Source: Candidatus Falkowiibacteriota bacterium (GTDB taxonomy: Bacteria; Patescibacteria; ABY1; BM507; UBA12075). Taken from it: 5,764 nucleotides of DNA. The stretch lies in the NCBI GenBank assembly GCA_030636285.1, contig DAOVXE010000054.1:1-5764 (forward strand), given 5' to 3'. The notes beneath the pieces are model-generated. The model had not been told where the DNA came from. It saw nothing but the letters and a program-made list of their open reading frames with translations, and ran no database searches. The translations under genes were made by a program, and so were the position numbers. Below are positions 1 to 4,961 of this stretch, one piece after another (the first letter of the stretch is position 1; the number at the start of each line of letters is the position of its first letter).

Positions 1-1112
1 CCGTAAACAATCCCCATAACCGCTAAAAAAGACAATTGCCAGCCGATATCATGCCAAAAAAGGCGCGGATTAAAAACCAATAATATTGTTGCCGCCAAAA
101 CAATTGAATTAGTAATACTATTAAGCCTACCGGACTGAAGAGCCAAAAGAACCAAAAAACCCATGAGTGCTGCCCGCAGCGCGCTGGGCGGCAAGCCGAT
201 CAAAATTACGTAAAATATTAAAAATACCGTAGCCAGATAAAAAGCCAGTTTGCGCGTCGTGCCGAGCTCGAGCAAGGCAAGCATTACCATGGCGGAAATA
301 ATGCTAATATGCATTCCGGAGATCGCTACAATATGGCTGATGCCGGCCTGGGAAAAGATCTGCTTTAGCTCGGCCGAAATTCCCTGCTTGTCGCCAAGCA
401 CGATCGCGCGGACAACCCCGGCACTGGGCTCATTCAAACCACGATTAAATACCACTCTTAATTTATTTTTTAATTTATAAATTGACGAATAAATAATATT
501 CCCTTGCTCTTGATCCAGCTTAATAATTCGCGGATAATAGCAAACTGAAAAAATATCATGGCGCGCTAAATATTTATCATAAGCAAAACCATTAAACATC
601 TCCGGCTCCTTAAGCTCGCATGTAAATTTAATCAGGTCGCCATACTGATATTTTGGATAAAGCTTTGTAGTAACTAATATTTTTCCCTCGACTACTGCTC
701 CCTCCCCCTTACGAAGGGGGAGGTTAGGAGGGGGTAGTACTTTATAACTTTCAACTTTCAACTTTGTGTTAGTTTCCCTTGCGTCCGGTTCGCTAATAAT
801 AATACCTTCAACTTCAACTGTTTCCCCGTTATAGAACCAGATATTGTCTGGTGTATTAACCGGAATTGATATTGAAAAGCGCCAAAGCCCTAAAAAGAAA
901 AAAAGCCCGATAAAACCGGCTAATCGGAATTTTTTGTCTGGCCAAATAATAACCAAACAGACAATCAAACCCATACTAACACCAAACCAAAGCAGAGATA
1001 TTGCAAGAATTGATTCGGGTATAAATCCAGCCAATGCTATACCAATTATAAAACTTACGCAAGAGTATAAAAAAACTTTCGCCCGGGAAAGGTGAAAATT
1101 TTGGTTATTCAT
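1..1112 (-). CDS. comEC: ComEC/Rec2 family DNA uptake channel, N-terminal part (runs off the window)
   Basis: Translating the minus strand from the ATG at 1112 gives 370 uninterrupted codons to the window edge, with no stop seen. ComEC is the inner-membrane channel that carries single-stranded DNA into the cytoplasm during natural transformation. Residues 12-85 are hydrophobic helices and 95-195 look like the soluble DUF4131/OB-like region. From about 235 the Competence domain begins, with the typical run LGDKQGIS (239-246) and GISHIVAISGMHIS (257-270), then membrane helices. The C-terminal part, including any beta-lactamase-like domain, is outside the window. Residues about 118-139 are repeat-derived and interrupt the soluble domain (see 691-740 and 745-765). 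The gene begins 34 bp after the prfB stop with no terminator between, so co-transcription is likely. No Shine-Dalgarno is visible before the ATG. The family call is secure; function is inferred. Confidence 0.93.
   Translation of the reverse strand, partial: MNNQNFHLSRAKVFLYSCVSFIIGIALAGFIPESILAISLLWFGVSMGLIVCLVIIWPDKKFRLAGFIGLFFFLGLWRFSISIPVNTPDNIWFYNGETVEVEGIIISEPDARETNTKLKVESYKVLPPPNLPLRKGEGAVVEGKILVTTKLYPKYQYGDLIKFTCELKEPEMFNGFAYDKYLARHDIFSVCYYPRIIKLDQEQGNIIYSSIYKLKNKLRVVFNRGLNEPSAGVVRAIVLGDKQGISAELKQIFSQAGISHIVAISGMHISIISAMVMLALLELGTTRKLAFYLATVFLIFYVILIGLPPSALRAALMGFLVLLALQSGRLNSITNSIVLAATILLVFNPRLFWHDIGWQLSFLAVMGIVY
691..740. repeat. Palindromic G/C-run element inserted in frame in comEC
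   Basis: Positions 701-710 (CCTCCCCCTT) and 714-723 (AAGGGGGAGG) form a perfect 10-bp inverted repeat with a 3-nt loop. Short outer arms ACTAC (691-695) and GTAGT (734-738) flank it. The G/C runs stand out against the AT-rich gene. On the minus strand the element reads in frame as a proline/lysine/glycine-rich linker (KVLPPPNLPLRKGEG, about residues 124-138) between strands of the soluble domain. From memory, similar palindromes and the peptide they encode recur in many bacterial genomes, so a dispersed REP-like element is likely. Copy number cannot be judged from one window. Confidence 0.6.
745..765. repeat. Three-copy 7-bp tandem repeat inside comEC
   Basis: The unit YAACTTT occurs three times in a row (TAACTTT, CAACTTT, CAACTTT). 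The total of 21 bp keeps the comEC frame, which reads KLKVESYK on the minus strand. It lies just upstream, in coding direction, of the palindrome at 691-740, and the two together make an apparent linker of about 20 residues. A 7-bp unit is a likely slippage site: a gain or loss of one copy would shift the frame. Confidence 0.55.
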
Positions 1113-1130
1113 CTATAAAATATATCAATT

Positions 1131-1170
1131 TGTTACGTGTTGTATGTTACGTGCTTCGTGCTTCGTGCCG
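1131..1170. repeat. Degenerate short repeats spanning the prfB 3' end and the comEC leader
   Basis: On the plus strand GTTACGTG occurs at 1132-1139 and 1146-1153, followed by CTTCGTG at 1154-1160 and 1161-1167. On the minus strand this is a CACGAAG / CACGTAAC run. It supplies the last codons of prfB (H-E-A-R-S-T), its TAA stop (1149-1147) and most of the gap to comEC. Runs of this kind are, from memory, frequent between genes in Patescibacteria genomes. I see no hairpin with a U-tract, so it is not called a terminator. Confidence 0.55.
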
Positions 1171-2247
1171 TAAATATTCCTCCATAAACTTCTCTAGATC
1201 CCCGTCCAGAACCGCGTCAATGTCCTGGGTTTCATAATTGGTGCGGTGGTCCTTGACCATTTTGTAAGGCTGCATCACATAGCTCCGGATCTGCTTGCCC
1301 CATTCCGCCTTTTGCGCTTCGCCGCGCAGCTTCCGCTCACGCGCTTGTTTCTCTTCCTCTTCTTTTTTAAATAATTTGGATTTTAATATTTTTAACGCTG
1401 TTTCCTTGTTCTGATGCTGGCTGCGCTCATTCTGGCAAACAACGACTATCTTGCTTGGTTCATGCTTGACGCGCACGGCAGAGTCAGTAGTGTTTACGCC
1501 TTGCCCGCCCGGCCCGGATGATTTAAAGACATCAATATGAATATCACTGTCTTTGATCTCTATCTTCTCGGTTTCCGGAAGCTCGGGAATTATTTCCACC
1601 AGTGCGAAAGAGGTGTGGCGCATGGCTTCAGCGTCAAACGGACTGATCCGCACCAAACGATGCACTCCGGATTCGCTTTTTAAATACCCATAAGACCAAT
1701 GCCCGCTAATACGCATGGTCATGGATTTAATACCGGCTTCCTGACCGACAGTGCGGTCAATAATGCTTGCTTGCCAGTTCATTTTTTCAACAAAGCGGAG
1801 AAACATCCGCTCCAATATCTGCGCCCAATCCTGCGCGTCCACTCCGCCGGTGCCGGCATGGATTGAAACAATGGTATTGGCCTCGTCATATTTAGAGTTA
1901 AACAAAACATAGAATTCCAATTTTTCAAATCTTGTCTTTAATTCTTCAAATTGCGCTTGCGCTTCTTTGGCTATTGAATCATCGCCTTCCTCTTGCCCGA
2001 CCGCTACCAGCTCTTCCAAATCAGTGATCTCGCGCTTAAAATTTGTCCACTCGCGAACTTCCTTTTCCAGCTCTTCGGCTTGTTGGCTTATTTTAACAGC
2101 TTTTTTCTGATCATCCCAAAATCCCGGAATATTCATCTCTCGCTTCATTTCCTCAGCCTGCGCTTCTTTACGGTCAATATCCAAAAGCTGCCAGGTTTTA
2201 ATCACCCGCTCCCGCAAAATTTCCAAATTTTTTAATAGGTTTTCCAT
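1147..2247 (-). CDS. prfB: Peptide chain release factor 2 (RF2)
   Basis: The 366-residue protein is close to the usual RF2 length of about 365. RF2 reads UGA and UAA in the ribosomal A site and triggers hydrolysis of peptidyl-tRNA. Residues 1-110 are the helical N-terminal domain. The stop-codon recognition tripeptide SPF is at 202-204, identifying RF2 rather than RF1 (which has PxT). The catalytic GGQ is at 247-249 in SSGPGGQGVN, followed by a typical SAVRV and CQNERSQHQNK run (271-281). The programmed frameshift found near codon 26 in many bacteria is absent: codons 21-23 read CTT TTG GAT with no in-frame UGA. The ATG at 2247 is supported by duplication of exactly this 5' end at 3314-3362. 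The ATG is one base after the HEPN stop and has no clear Shine-Dalgarno, suggesting translational coupling. The C-terminal tail RHEARST is repeat-derived. Confidence 0.97.
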   Translation of the reverse strand: MENLLKNLEILRERVIKTWQLLDIDRKEAQAEEMKREMNIPGFWDDQKKAVKISQQAEELEKEVREWTNFKREITDLEELVAVGQEEGDDSIAKEAQAQFEELKTRFEKLEFYVLFNSKYDEANTIVSIHAGTGGVDAQDWAQILERMFLRFVEKMNWQASIIDRTVGQEAGIKSMTMRISGHWSYGYLKSESGVHRLVRISPFDAEAMRHTSFALVEIIPELPETEKIEIKDSDIHIDVFKSSGPGGQGVNTTDSAVRVKHEPSKIVVVCQNERSQHQNKETALKILKSKLFKKEEEEKQARERKLRGEAQKAEWGKQIRSYVMQPYKMVKDHRTNYETQDIDAVLDGDLEKFMEEYLRHEARST

Positions 2248-2248
2248 A
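2200..2248 (-). repeat. 49-bp direct repeat, inner copy (functional prfB start)
   Basis: It matches 3314-3362 at 47 of 49 positions, with differences only at 2224 (C versus T) and 2238 (G versus A). It covers the base before the ATG plus the first 16 codons of prfB (MENLLKNLEILRERVI). Both differences are synonymous leucine changes. It marks the downstream edge of the MNT/HEPN cassette. Confidence 0.93.
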
Positions 2249-2677
2249 TTAAAACAATAGATTCAAATTTTGTTTAAAAAACTTACTTGTAGCTTTGAAT
2301 AAGGATTCGGTAAAGTCACAATACCCGCTAGCCTGCTTTTTTGTAATCAATATTTTTCCGCCGTCATATAATTCTGTATTTCTAATTTTCCTCATTTGAT
2401 TGCCAATAGCCGCGACACTATTATTATCCAAGACACTGGCAATAACTTCAATAATTTTTATATGGTGTCCGGCCCGACTATTCACTTTTTTGCCGTAGCT
2501 CGCTGCCAAACATATTCCCAGCTTTATCATGGCATTATAAGAGAACTGAAATTTAACGTCAACGACATTAGCCTGCTTCGCGATATTCAAGTCTTTATAC
2601 GCGGAGTCTAAATACTTTTTTGATTGATCTGGTAAATAATTAAAATCCTTAAAATATTTTTCATCAAAAATTATCAT
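2249..2677 (-). CDS. HEPN-domain protein, partner of the MNT nucleotidyltransferase
   Basis: A 142-residue, mostly helical protein. The HEPN signature is in the second half: MRKIRNTELYDGG (95-107), with R99-N100 and Y104-D105, preceded by a GHH turn at 70-72. This resembles HEPN variants with an RN-x3-YD motif (SAV_6107-like families). HEPN toxins of MNT pairs are RNases with Rx4-6H, and in the HepT/MntA system a tyrosine beside that motif is AMPylated by the partner. Here no histidine follows R99 at the required distance, so RNase activity is doubtful, although a tyrosine is present. The start is fixed by a 4-bp ATGA overlap with the MNT stop (2674-2677). The stop at 2249-2251 lies one base before the prfB ATG. 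Calling it a toxin is inference from context. Confidence 0.8.
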   Translation of the reverse strand: MIIFDEKYFKDFNYLPDQSKKYLDSAYKDLNIAKQANVVDVKFQFSYNAMIKLGICLAASYGKKVNSRAGHHIKIIEVIASVLDNNSVAAIGNQMRKIRNTELYDGGKILITKKQASGYCDFTESLFKATSKFFKQNLNLLF

Positions 2678-3213
2678 AAAATTTGAATATAATCGCTGGA
2701 AAAAATATTTTTTATAAGGCTGCTTAATCTCTTTTGTTTAAACTCTTTTTCTGTCATATCAATCGTATTAATTTCACGATCATATTTCTTTTGTAATTTT
2801 ACAATTTTTTTCTGAGCATCAATCAAATTATACGACCCGATAAGAAGCAGATCAATATCGCTTTCCGGGCTTAAATTGTCTTGGGCATAAGAGCCGAAAA
2901 TATAGGCATGATTAAGGCCGCCAATGCTGGTTAAATCATTTTTAATCTCCGCTTCCAAGCCGTAGCTTTTAAGATAAATAGCCTTAATCTCGTTTAAAAA
3001 AGAGTATTTCTTATTAATTGAATAAATACTTAAATTCCCTAATTTTTTCTTTTTTAATATCCCGATTCTTTCCCACTCAGATAATTTTCGGGATAAATTT
3101 CCCCTATCAACAGTGAATTTTCTTGCCATTTCATTCAAATACATTTCCGTTTCAGTGTTTAATAAAAAATAACCTAAAACTTTTTGGGTTATTTTTGAAC
3201 GAAAACTAATCAT
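2674..3213 (-). CDS. Winged-helix/MNT nucleotidyltransferase fusion (MntA-like, probable autoregulator)
   Basis: A 179-residue two-domain protein. Residues about 8-72 fit an ArsR/MarR-like winged helix, with YLNEMARKFTVDRGNLSRKL (25-44) as the HTH and a following wing containing IGILKKKKLGNLSIYSIN. Residues about 95-179 are a minimal nucleotidyltransferase with GSYA at 107-110 and SDIDLLLIG from 118. Together these give the exact GSx10DxD motif (G107-S108, D119, D121) used for metal and NTP binding. Known MntA antitoxins silence HEPN partners by transferring AMP; the intact motif makes activity plausible. The partner gene overlaps by 4 bp. The HTH and the palindromes at 3220-3261 suggest that it represses its own promoter. 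The ATG at 3213 has AGGA at 3220-3217. The domain call is secure; the antitoxin role is inference. Confidence 0.88.
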   Translation of the reverse strand: MISFRSKITQKVLGYFLLNTETEMYLNEMARKFTVDRGNLSRKLSEWERIGILKKKKLGNLSIYSINKKYSFLNEIKAIYLKSYGLEAEIKNDLTSIGGLNHAYIFGSYAQDNLSPESDIDLLLIGSYNLIDAQKKIVKLQKKYDREINTIDMTEKEFKQKRLSSLIKNIFSSDYIQIL

Positions 3214-3216
3214 ATT

Positions 3217-3220
3217 TCCT
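3217..3220 (-). promoter_or_regulatory. Ribosome binding site of the wHTH-MNT gene
   Basis: AGGA lies 3 nt before the ATG at 3213. It is one of the few Shine-Dalgarno-like motifs in the window: prfB, comEC and the 4961 gene lack one. It abuts operator 3220-3239. Confidence 0.5.
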
Positions 3221-3239
3221 AGTGTTAATATTTACACTA
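3220..3239. promoter_or_regulatory. Operator-like palindrome, downstream site
   Basis: The 20-bp inverted repeat TAGTGT-w-AATATT-w-ACACTA has 18 of 20 positions symmetric. It lies between the -10 box and the start codon, over the expected transcription start. Its arms are identical to those of the second site at 3242-3261, and the centres are 22 bp apart, about two helical turns, so both would face the same side of the DNA. It is the probable binding site of the wHTH domain encoded just downstream. Confidence 0.72.
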
Positions 3240-3241
3240 TT

Positions 3242-3261
3242 TAGTGTACTATATTACACTA
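3242..3261. promoter_or_regulatory. Operator-like palindrome, covering the -10 box
   Basis: A 20-bp inverted repeat with 7-bp perfect arms, TAGTGTA and TACACTA on the minus strand, around a 6-bp centre ATATAG. One arm contains the TACACT -10 box, so an occupied site would block RNA polymerase. It pairs with 3220-3239 and implies negative autoregulation of the MNT/HEPN cassette. Confidence 0.75.
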
Positions 3262-3271
3262 TGCTTGTCAA
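3243..3271 (-). promoter_or_regulatory. Sigma-70-type promoter of the MNT-HEPN-prfB unit
   Basis: On the minus strand a consensus -35 box TTGACA (3271-3266) is followed by a 17-bp spacer and a -10 box TACACT (3248-3243). This predicts a start near 3236, about 23 nt before the MNT ATG. No terminator is seen between here and prfB, so the transcript should continue through HEPN into prfB and probably comEC. It is the best promoter match I found in the window. Confidence 0.75.
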
Positions 3272-3307
3272 ATTTTTTTATATCTTTTAATTATCAAATA
3301 TCCACAT

Positions 3308-3361
3308 CTACCAAATCACCCGCTCCCGCAAAATTTCTAAATTTTTTAATAAGTTTTCCAT
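3308..3361 (-). pseudogene. prfB: Remnant of the prfB 5' end (17 codons, then stop)
   Basis: From the ATG at 3361 the minus strand reads MENLLKNLEILRERVI, identical to the first 16 residues of the intact prfB, then W and a TAG stop at 3310-3308. Homology ends one base before the W codon, where the cassette sequence begins. Its two nucleotide differences from the intact gene are both synonymous. The ATG lies 42 bp after the stop of the EamA gene, which was probably the original position of prfB. A short peptide could still be made, but there is no reason to think it has a function. Confidence 0.85.
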
Positions 3362-3362
3362 A
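3314..3362 (-). repeat. 49-bp direct repeat, outer copy
   Basis: It matches 2200-2248 at 47 of 49 positions and marks the upstream edge of the MNT/HEPN cassette. Similarity stops abruptly on both sides: upstream of the ATG only one base matches, so the prfB leader was not duplicated. Confidence 0.93.
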
Positions 3363-3403
3363 CTACTGTGAATCTACAAATTAACTCCAAATATTACGAA
3401 TAG

Positions 3404-4258
3404 TTATGTCAACACAATAATACCGATAATTATAAGTACGGCAGCTATGATTTTCCTGGCAAAATGTTGTTTTTCCTGGTGTATAAAATAGGCGACAATT
3501 ACGTTCAATAAAACCGTTATTGCCTGCAAAGGGATAATTACGGTTATTGGCCCTAACTGCATAGACCTGATTGACGCGAATACAGCGACAGCCCAGGCAA
3601 TACCGGTAATAAGATAATAATTACGTTCTTTTGATTTTAATTCTTGAACAACGTCTTTAATCCTAACTTTCTCTACTAAAGATATGATAAGTGCCGGTAT
3701 GATTAAAGTGATGATTATATATAAAGGCAAATTAAAATTTGAAGATATGCCAACATCAATTGTTAAGGCTATTGCAAAGGCAAATGAAGCAATTACATTC
3801 ACTGCCACATATTTATTAATTTTAAAACTCCCTTTTTGATAAAAAATTAAAATATTAGCCCCAATTATTAACAAAGCGCCCAACACTTTTCCAATTATAA
3901 ATGGTTCACGAAATACAACCAGCCCGCCAATAAACATTAAAACTGCTTTTAATTGTCCTAAAATCGCTATTACAGATACATCCAGATGCTTGCGGGAAGT
4001 GGTTTGAAAGCGATCATTAATAGCATAAAAAATACTGGCAACAATTATTAAAATATAAAATTTTATTTCCGCAGGAAACTTAATGGGGAATAGCGGGATT
4101 AAAAACAATAATGTAGCGCTGGACAATATTTGCAAAAGCACCGTGGCCACGCCGTCCTTTTTTACGTTTCTAACCGCTAATTTGTAATACTGCAAAAATA
4201 AAACCGCCGAAATATAATATAAAAATAAATAAAATTGCCAGGTATTTAAAATTTCCAT
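3404..4258 (-). CDS. EamA/DMT-superfamily transporter
   Basis: A 284-residue membrane protein with about ten hydrophobic helices in two homologous halves. Each half ends in the typical EamA pattern: FREPFIIGKVLGALLIIGAN (116-135) and HQEKQHFARKIIAAVLIIIG (260-279), with glutamates E118 and E262 at the same place in each half. DMT proteins move small metabolites such as amino acids or nucleotide sugars across the inner membrane; the substrate cannot be read from the sequence. The ATG at 4258 opens directly into the first helix and has only an A-rich leader. The gene ends 42 bp before the prfB remnant, so transporter-prfB-comEC may be the older gene order. Composition is visibly more AT-rich than prfB. 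Confidence 0.85.
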   Translation of the reverse strand: MEILNTWQFYLFLYYISAVLFLQYYKLAVRNVKKDGVATVLLQILSSATLLFLIPLFPIKFPAEIKFYILIIVASIFYAINDRFQTTSRKHLDVSVIAILGQLKAVLMFIGGLVVFREPFIIGKVLGALLIIGANILIFYQKGSFKINKYVAVNVIASFAFAIALTIDVGISSNFNLPLYIIITLIIPALIISLVEKVRIKDVVQELKSKERNYYLITGIAWAVAVFASIRSMQLGPITVIIPLQAITVLLNVIVAYFIHQEKQHFARKIIAAVLIIIGIIVLT

Positions 4259-4300
4259 TTAACTTTTCTTGTTATAAATTACTGCGAATTAAATATTCTT

Positions 4301-4320
4301 AATTTACCGAAAGGTAAATT
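4301..4320. other. Small hairpin between the queuosine-precursor transporter and EamA genes
   Basis: AATTTACC (4301-4308) and GGTAAATT (4313-4320) form an 8-bp perfect stem with a 4-nt loop, GAAA on the plus strand. On the minus strand, where the genes lie, it follows the 4326 stop but is trailed by AAGAATATTT rather than a U-run, so termination would be weak. The T-run is on the plus strand side, where no gene reads in. It may be a partial terminator or RNA-stabilising hairpin. Confidence 0.35.
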
Positions 4321-4325
4321 TTTTA

Positions 4326-4961
4326 TCAAATAATTTTATTTTTTTCTTTTTTTAACCAGCTTACTCCTAAATAAACAAAAGGCGTATCAATAATTGCAAA
4401 CAAAATTTTAAACAGATAATAAGGAATAACTAAGTATATAATAAAAACAAAAGTAAACTTTGGGGTAAGATGATAAAATGCGATCATCATAAAGATAAAA
4501 GTATCAATTAATTGGGATACAATTGTTGATAAATTATTTCTAAGCCATAAAGCTTTGCCTTTTGTTTTTTTCTTCCACCACTCAAATAATATCATATCAT
4601 TAGTTTGAGCTAGAACGAAAGCAATAATGCTGGCAATTATCATTCGCAACGAACTTCCAAAAATCGTTTTATACTCACTATTAAAACCATAATGCTCATG
4701 TGGTTCTAATAATACAAATACACTTGTATACAAAAAAATAATAATCAAGGAAAAAACACCCCCAATAATAAACTGTTTAACAGTTTGTTTGCCATAAACT
4801 TCTTCTACAATATCAGTAATCAAAAACGTTAATGGGACCATAAATATTCCCACTGAAACAGAGGCGCCAAACAAACTAACGATTTTTACTCCAAGCAAAT
4901 TCATGCCTATTAACAACGCAATAAACAGCGCGAATAATATTTGCAACCTTGGACTATTCAT
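4326..4961 (-). CDS. yhhQ: Queuosine precursor transporter, YhhQ family (DUF165)
   Basis: A 211-residue membrane protein with about six hydrophobic helices, the usual size for the family. Family marks are LITDIVEEVYGKQ (47-59), ASIIAFVLAQTND (110-122), ALWLRNNLSTIVSQLIDTFIF (137-157, split by the conserved RNN and DT) and the C-terminal FAIIDTPFVYLGVSWLKK. YhhQ proteins import queuosine precursors (preQ0, preQ1 or related bases) for the modified base Q34 of certain tRNAs, which fits a salvage lifestyle. The exact precursor is unknown here, and no tgt or other queuosine gene is in view. The start at 4961 overlaps the stop of the CofE-like gene by 8 bp (ATGAATAG), with no Shine-Dalgarno, so translation is probably coupled. 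The TGA stop shows that UGA terminates. Confidence 0.9.
   Translation of the reverse strand: MNSPRLQILFALFIALLIGMNLLGVKIVSLFGASVSVGIFMVPLTFLITDIVEEVYGKQTVKQFIIGGVFSLIIIFLYTSVFVLLEPHEHYGFNSEYKTIFGSSLRMIIASIIAFVLAQTNDMILFEWWKKKTKGKALWLRNNLSTIVSQLIDTFIFMMIAFYHLTPKFTFVFIIYLVIPYYLFKILFAIIDTPFVYLGVSWLKKEKNKII

Larger units (their letters stand above)
2249..3313 (-). mobile_element. Inserted wHTH-MNT/HEPN cassette between two copies of the prfB 5' end
   Basis: The segment of about 1.07 kb lies exactly between the 49-bp direct repeats. It contains a promoter, two operator-like palindromes, the MNT gene and the HEPN gene, and nothing else. No integrase, transposase or terminal inverted repeat is visible, so the movement mechanism is unknown. 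The element is defined only by the repeat and by the broken prfB copy on its upstream side. Recombination between the repeats would remove it and restore a single intact prfB 42 bp behind the transporter gene. The insertion interpretation is inference; a local duplication followed by divergence is the alternative. Confidence 0.5.

Noticed and set aside
250..480. Plus-strand open frame of 76 codons
   Set aside because: It lies antisense within the comEC coding region, which has clear family motifs here; a shadow frame.
701..723. Strong hairpin as a transcription terminator
   Set aside because: It lies inside the comEC reading frame and neither side is followed by a T-run on the coding strand.
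844..1095. Plus-strand open frame of 83 codons
   Set aside because: It is antisense to the first hydrophobic helices of comEC and has no recognisable domain.
1131..1170. CRISPR-like repeat array
   Set aside because: The units are 7-8 bp, degenerate and without spacers; no cas gene is present.
1993..2235. Plus-strand open frame of 80 codons
   Set aside because: It is antisense to the helical N-terminal domain of prfB; a shadow frame.
2396..2611. Plus-strand open frame of 71 codons
   Set aside because: It is antisense to the HEPN gene, with no ribosome binding site or domain signal.
3308..3361. The 17-codon frame as a functional leader peptide controlling the cassette
   Set aside because: It is upstream of the mapped promoter and its sequence is fully explained as a copy of the prfB start.
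3407..3412. TTGACA on the minus strand just before the prfB remnant, as a possible old prfB promoter
   Set aside because: It is made by the last codons of the EamA gene (TTG ACA TAA), and no -10 box is found 16-18 bp downstream.
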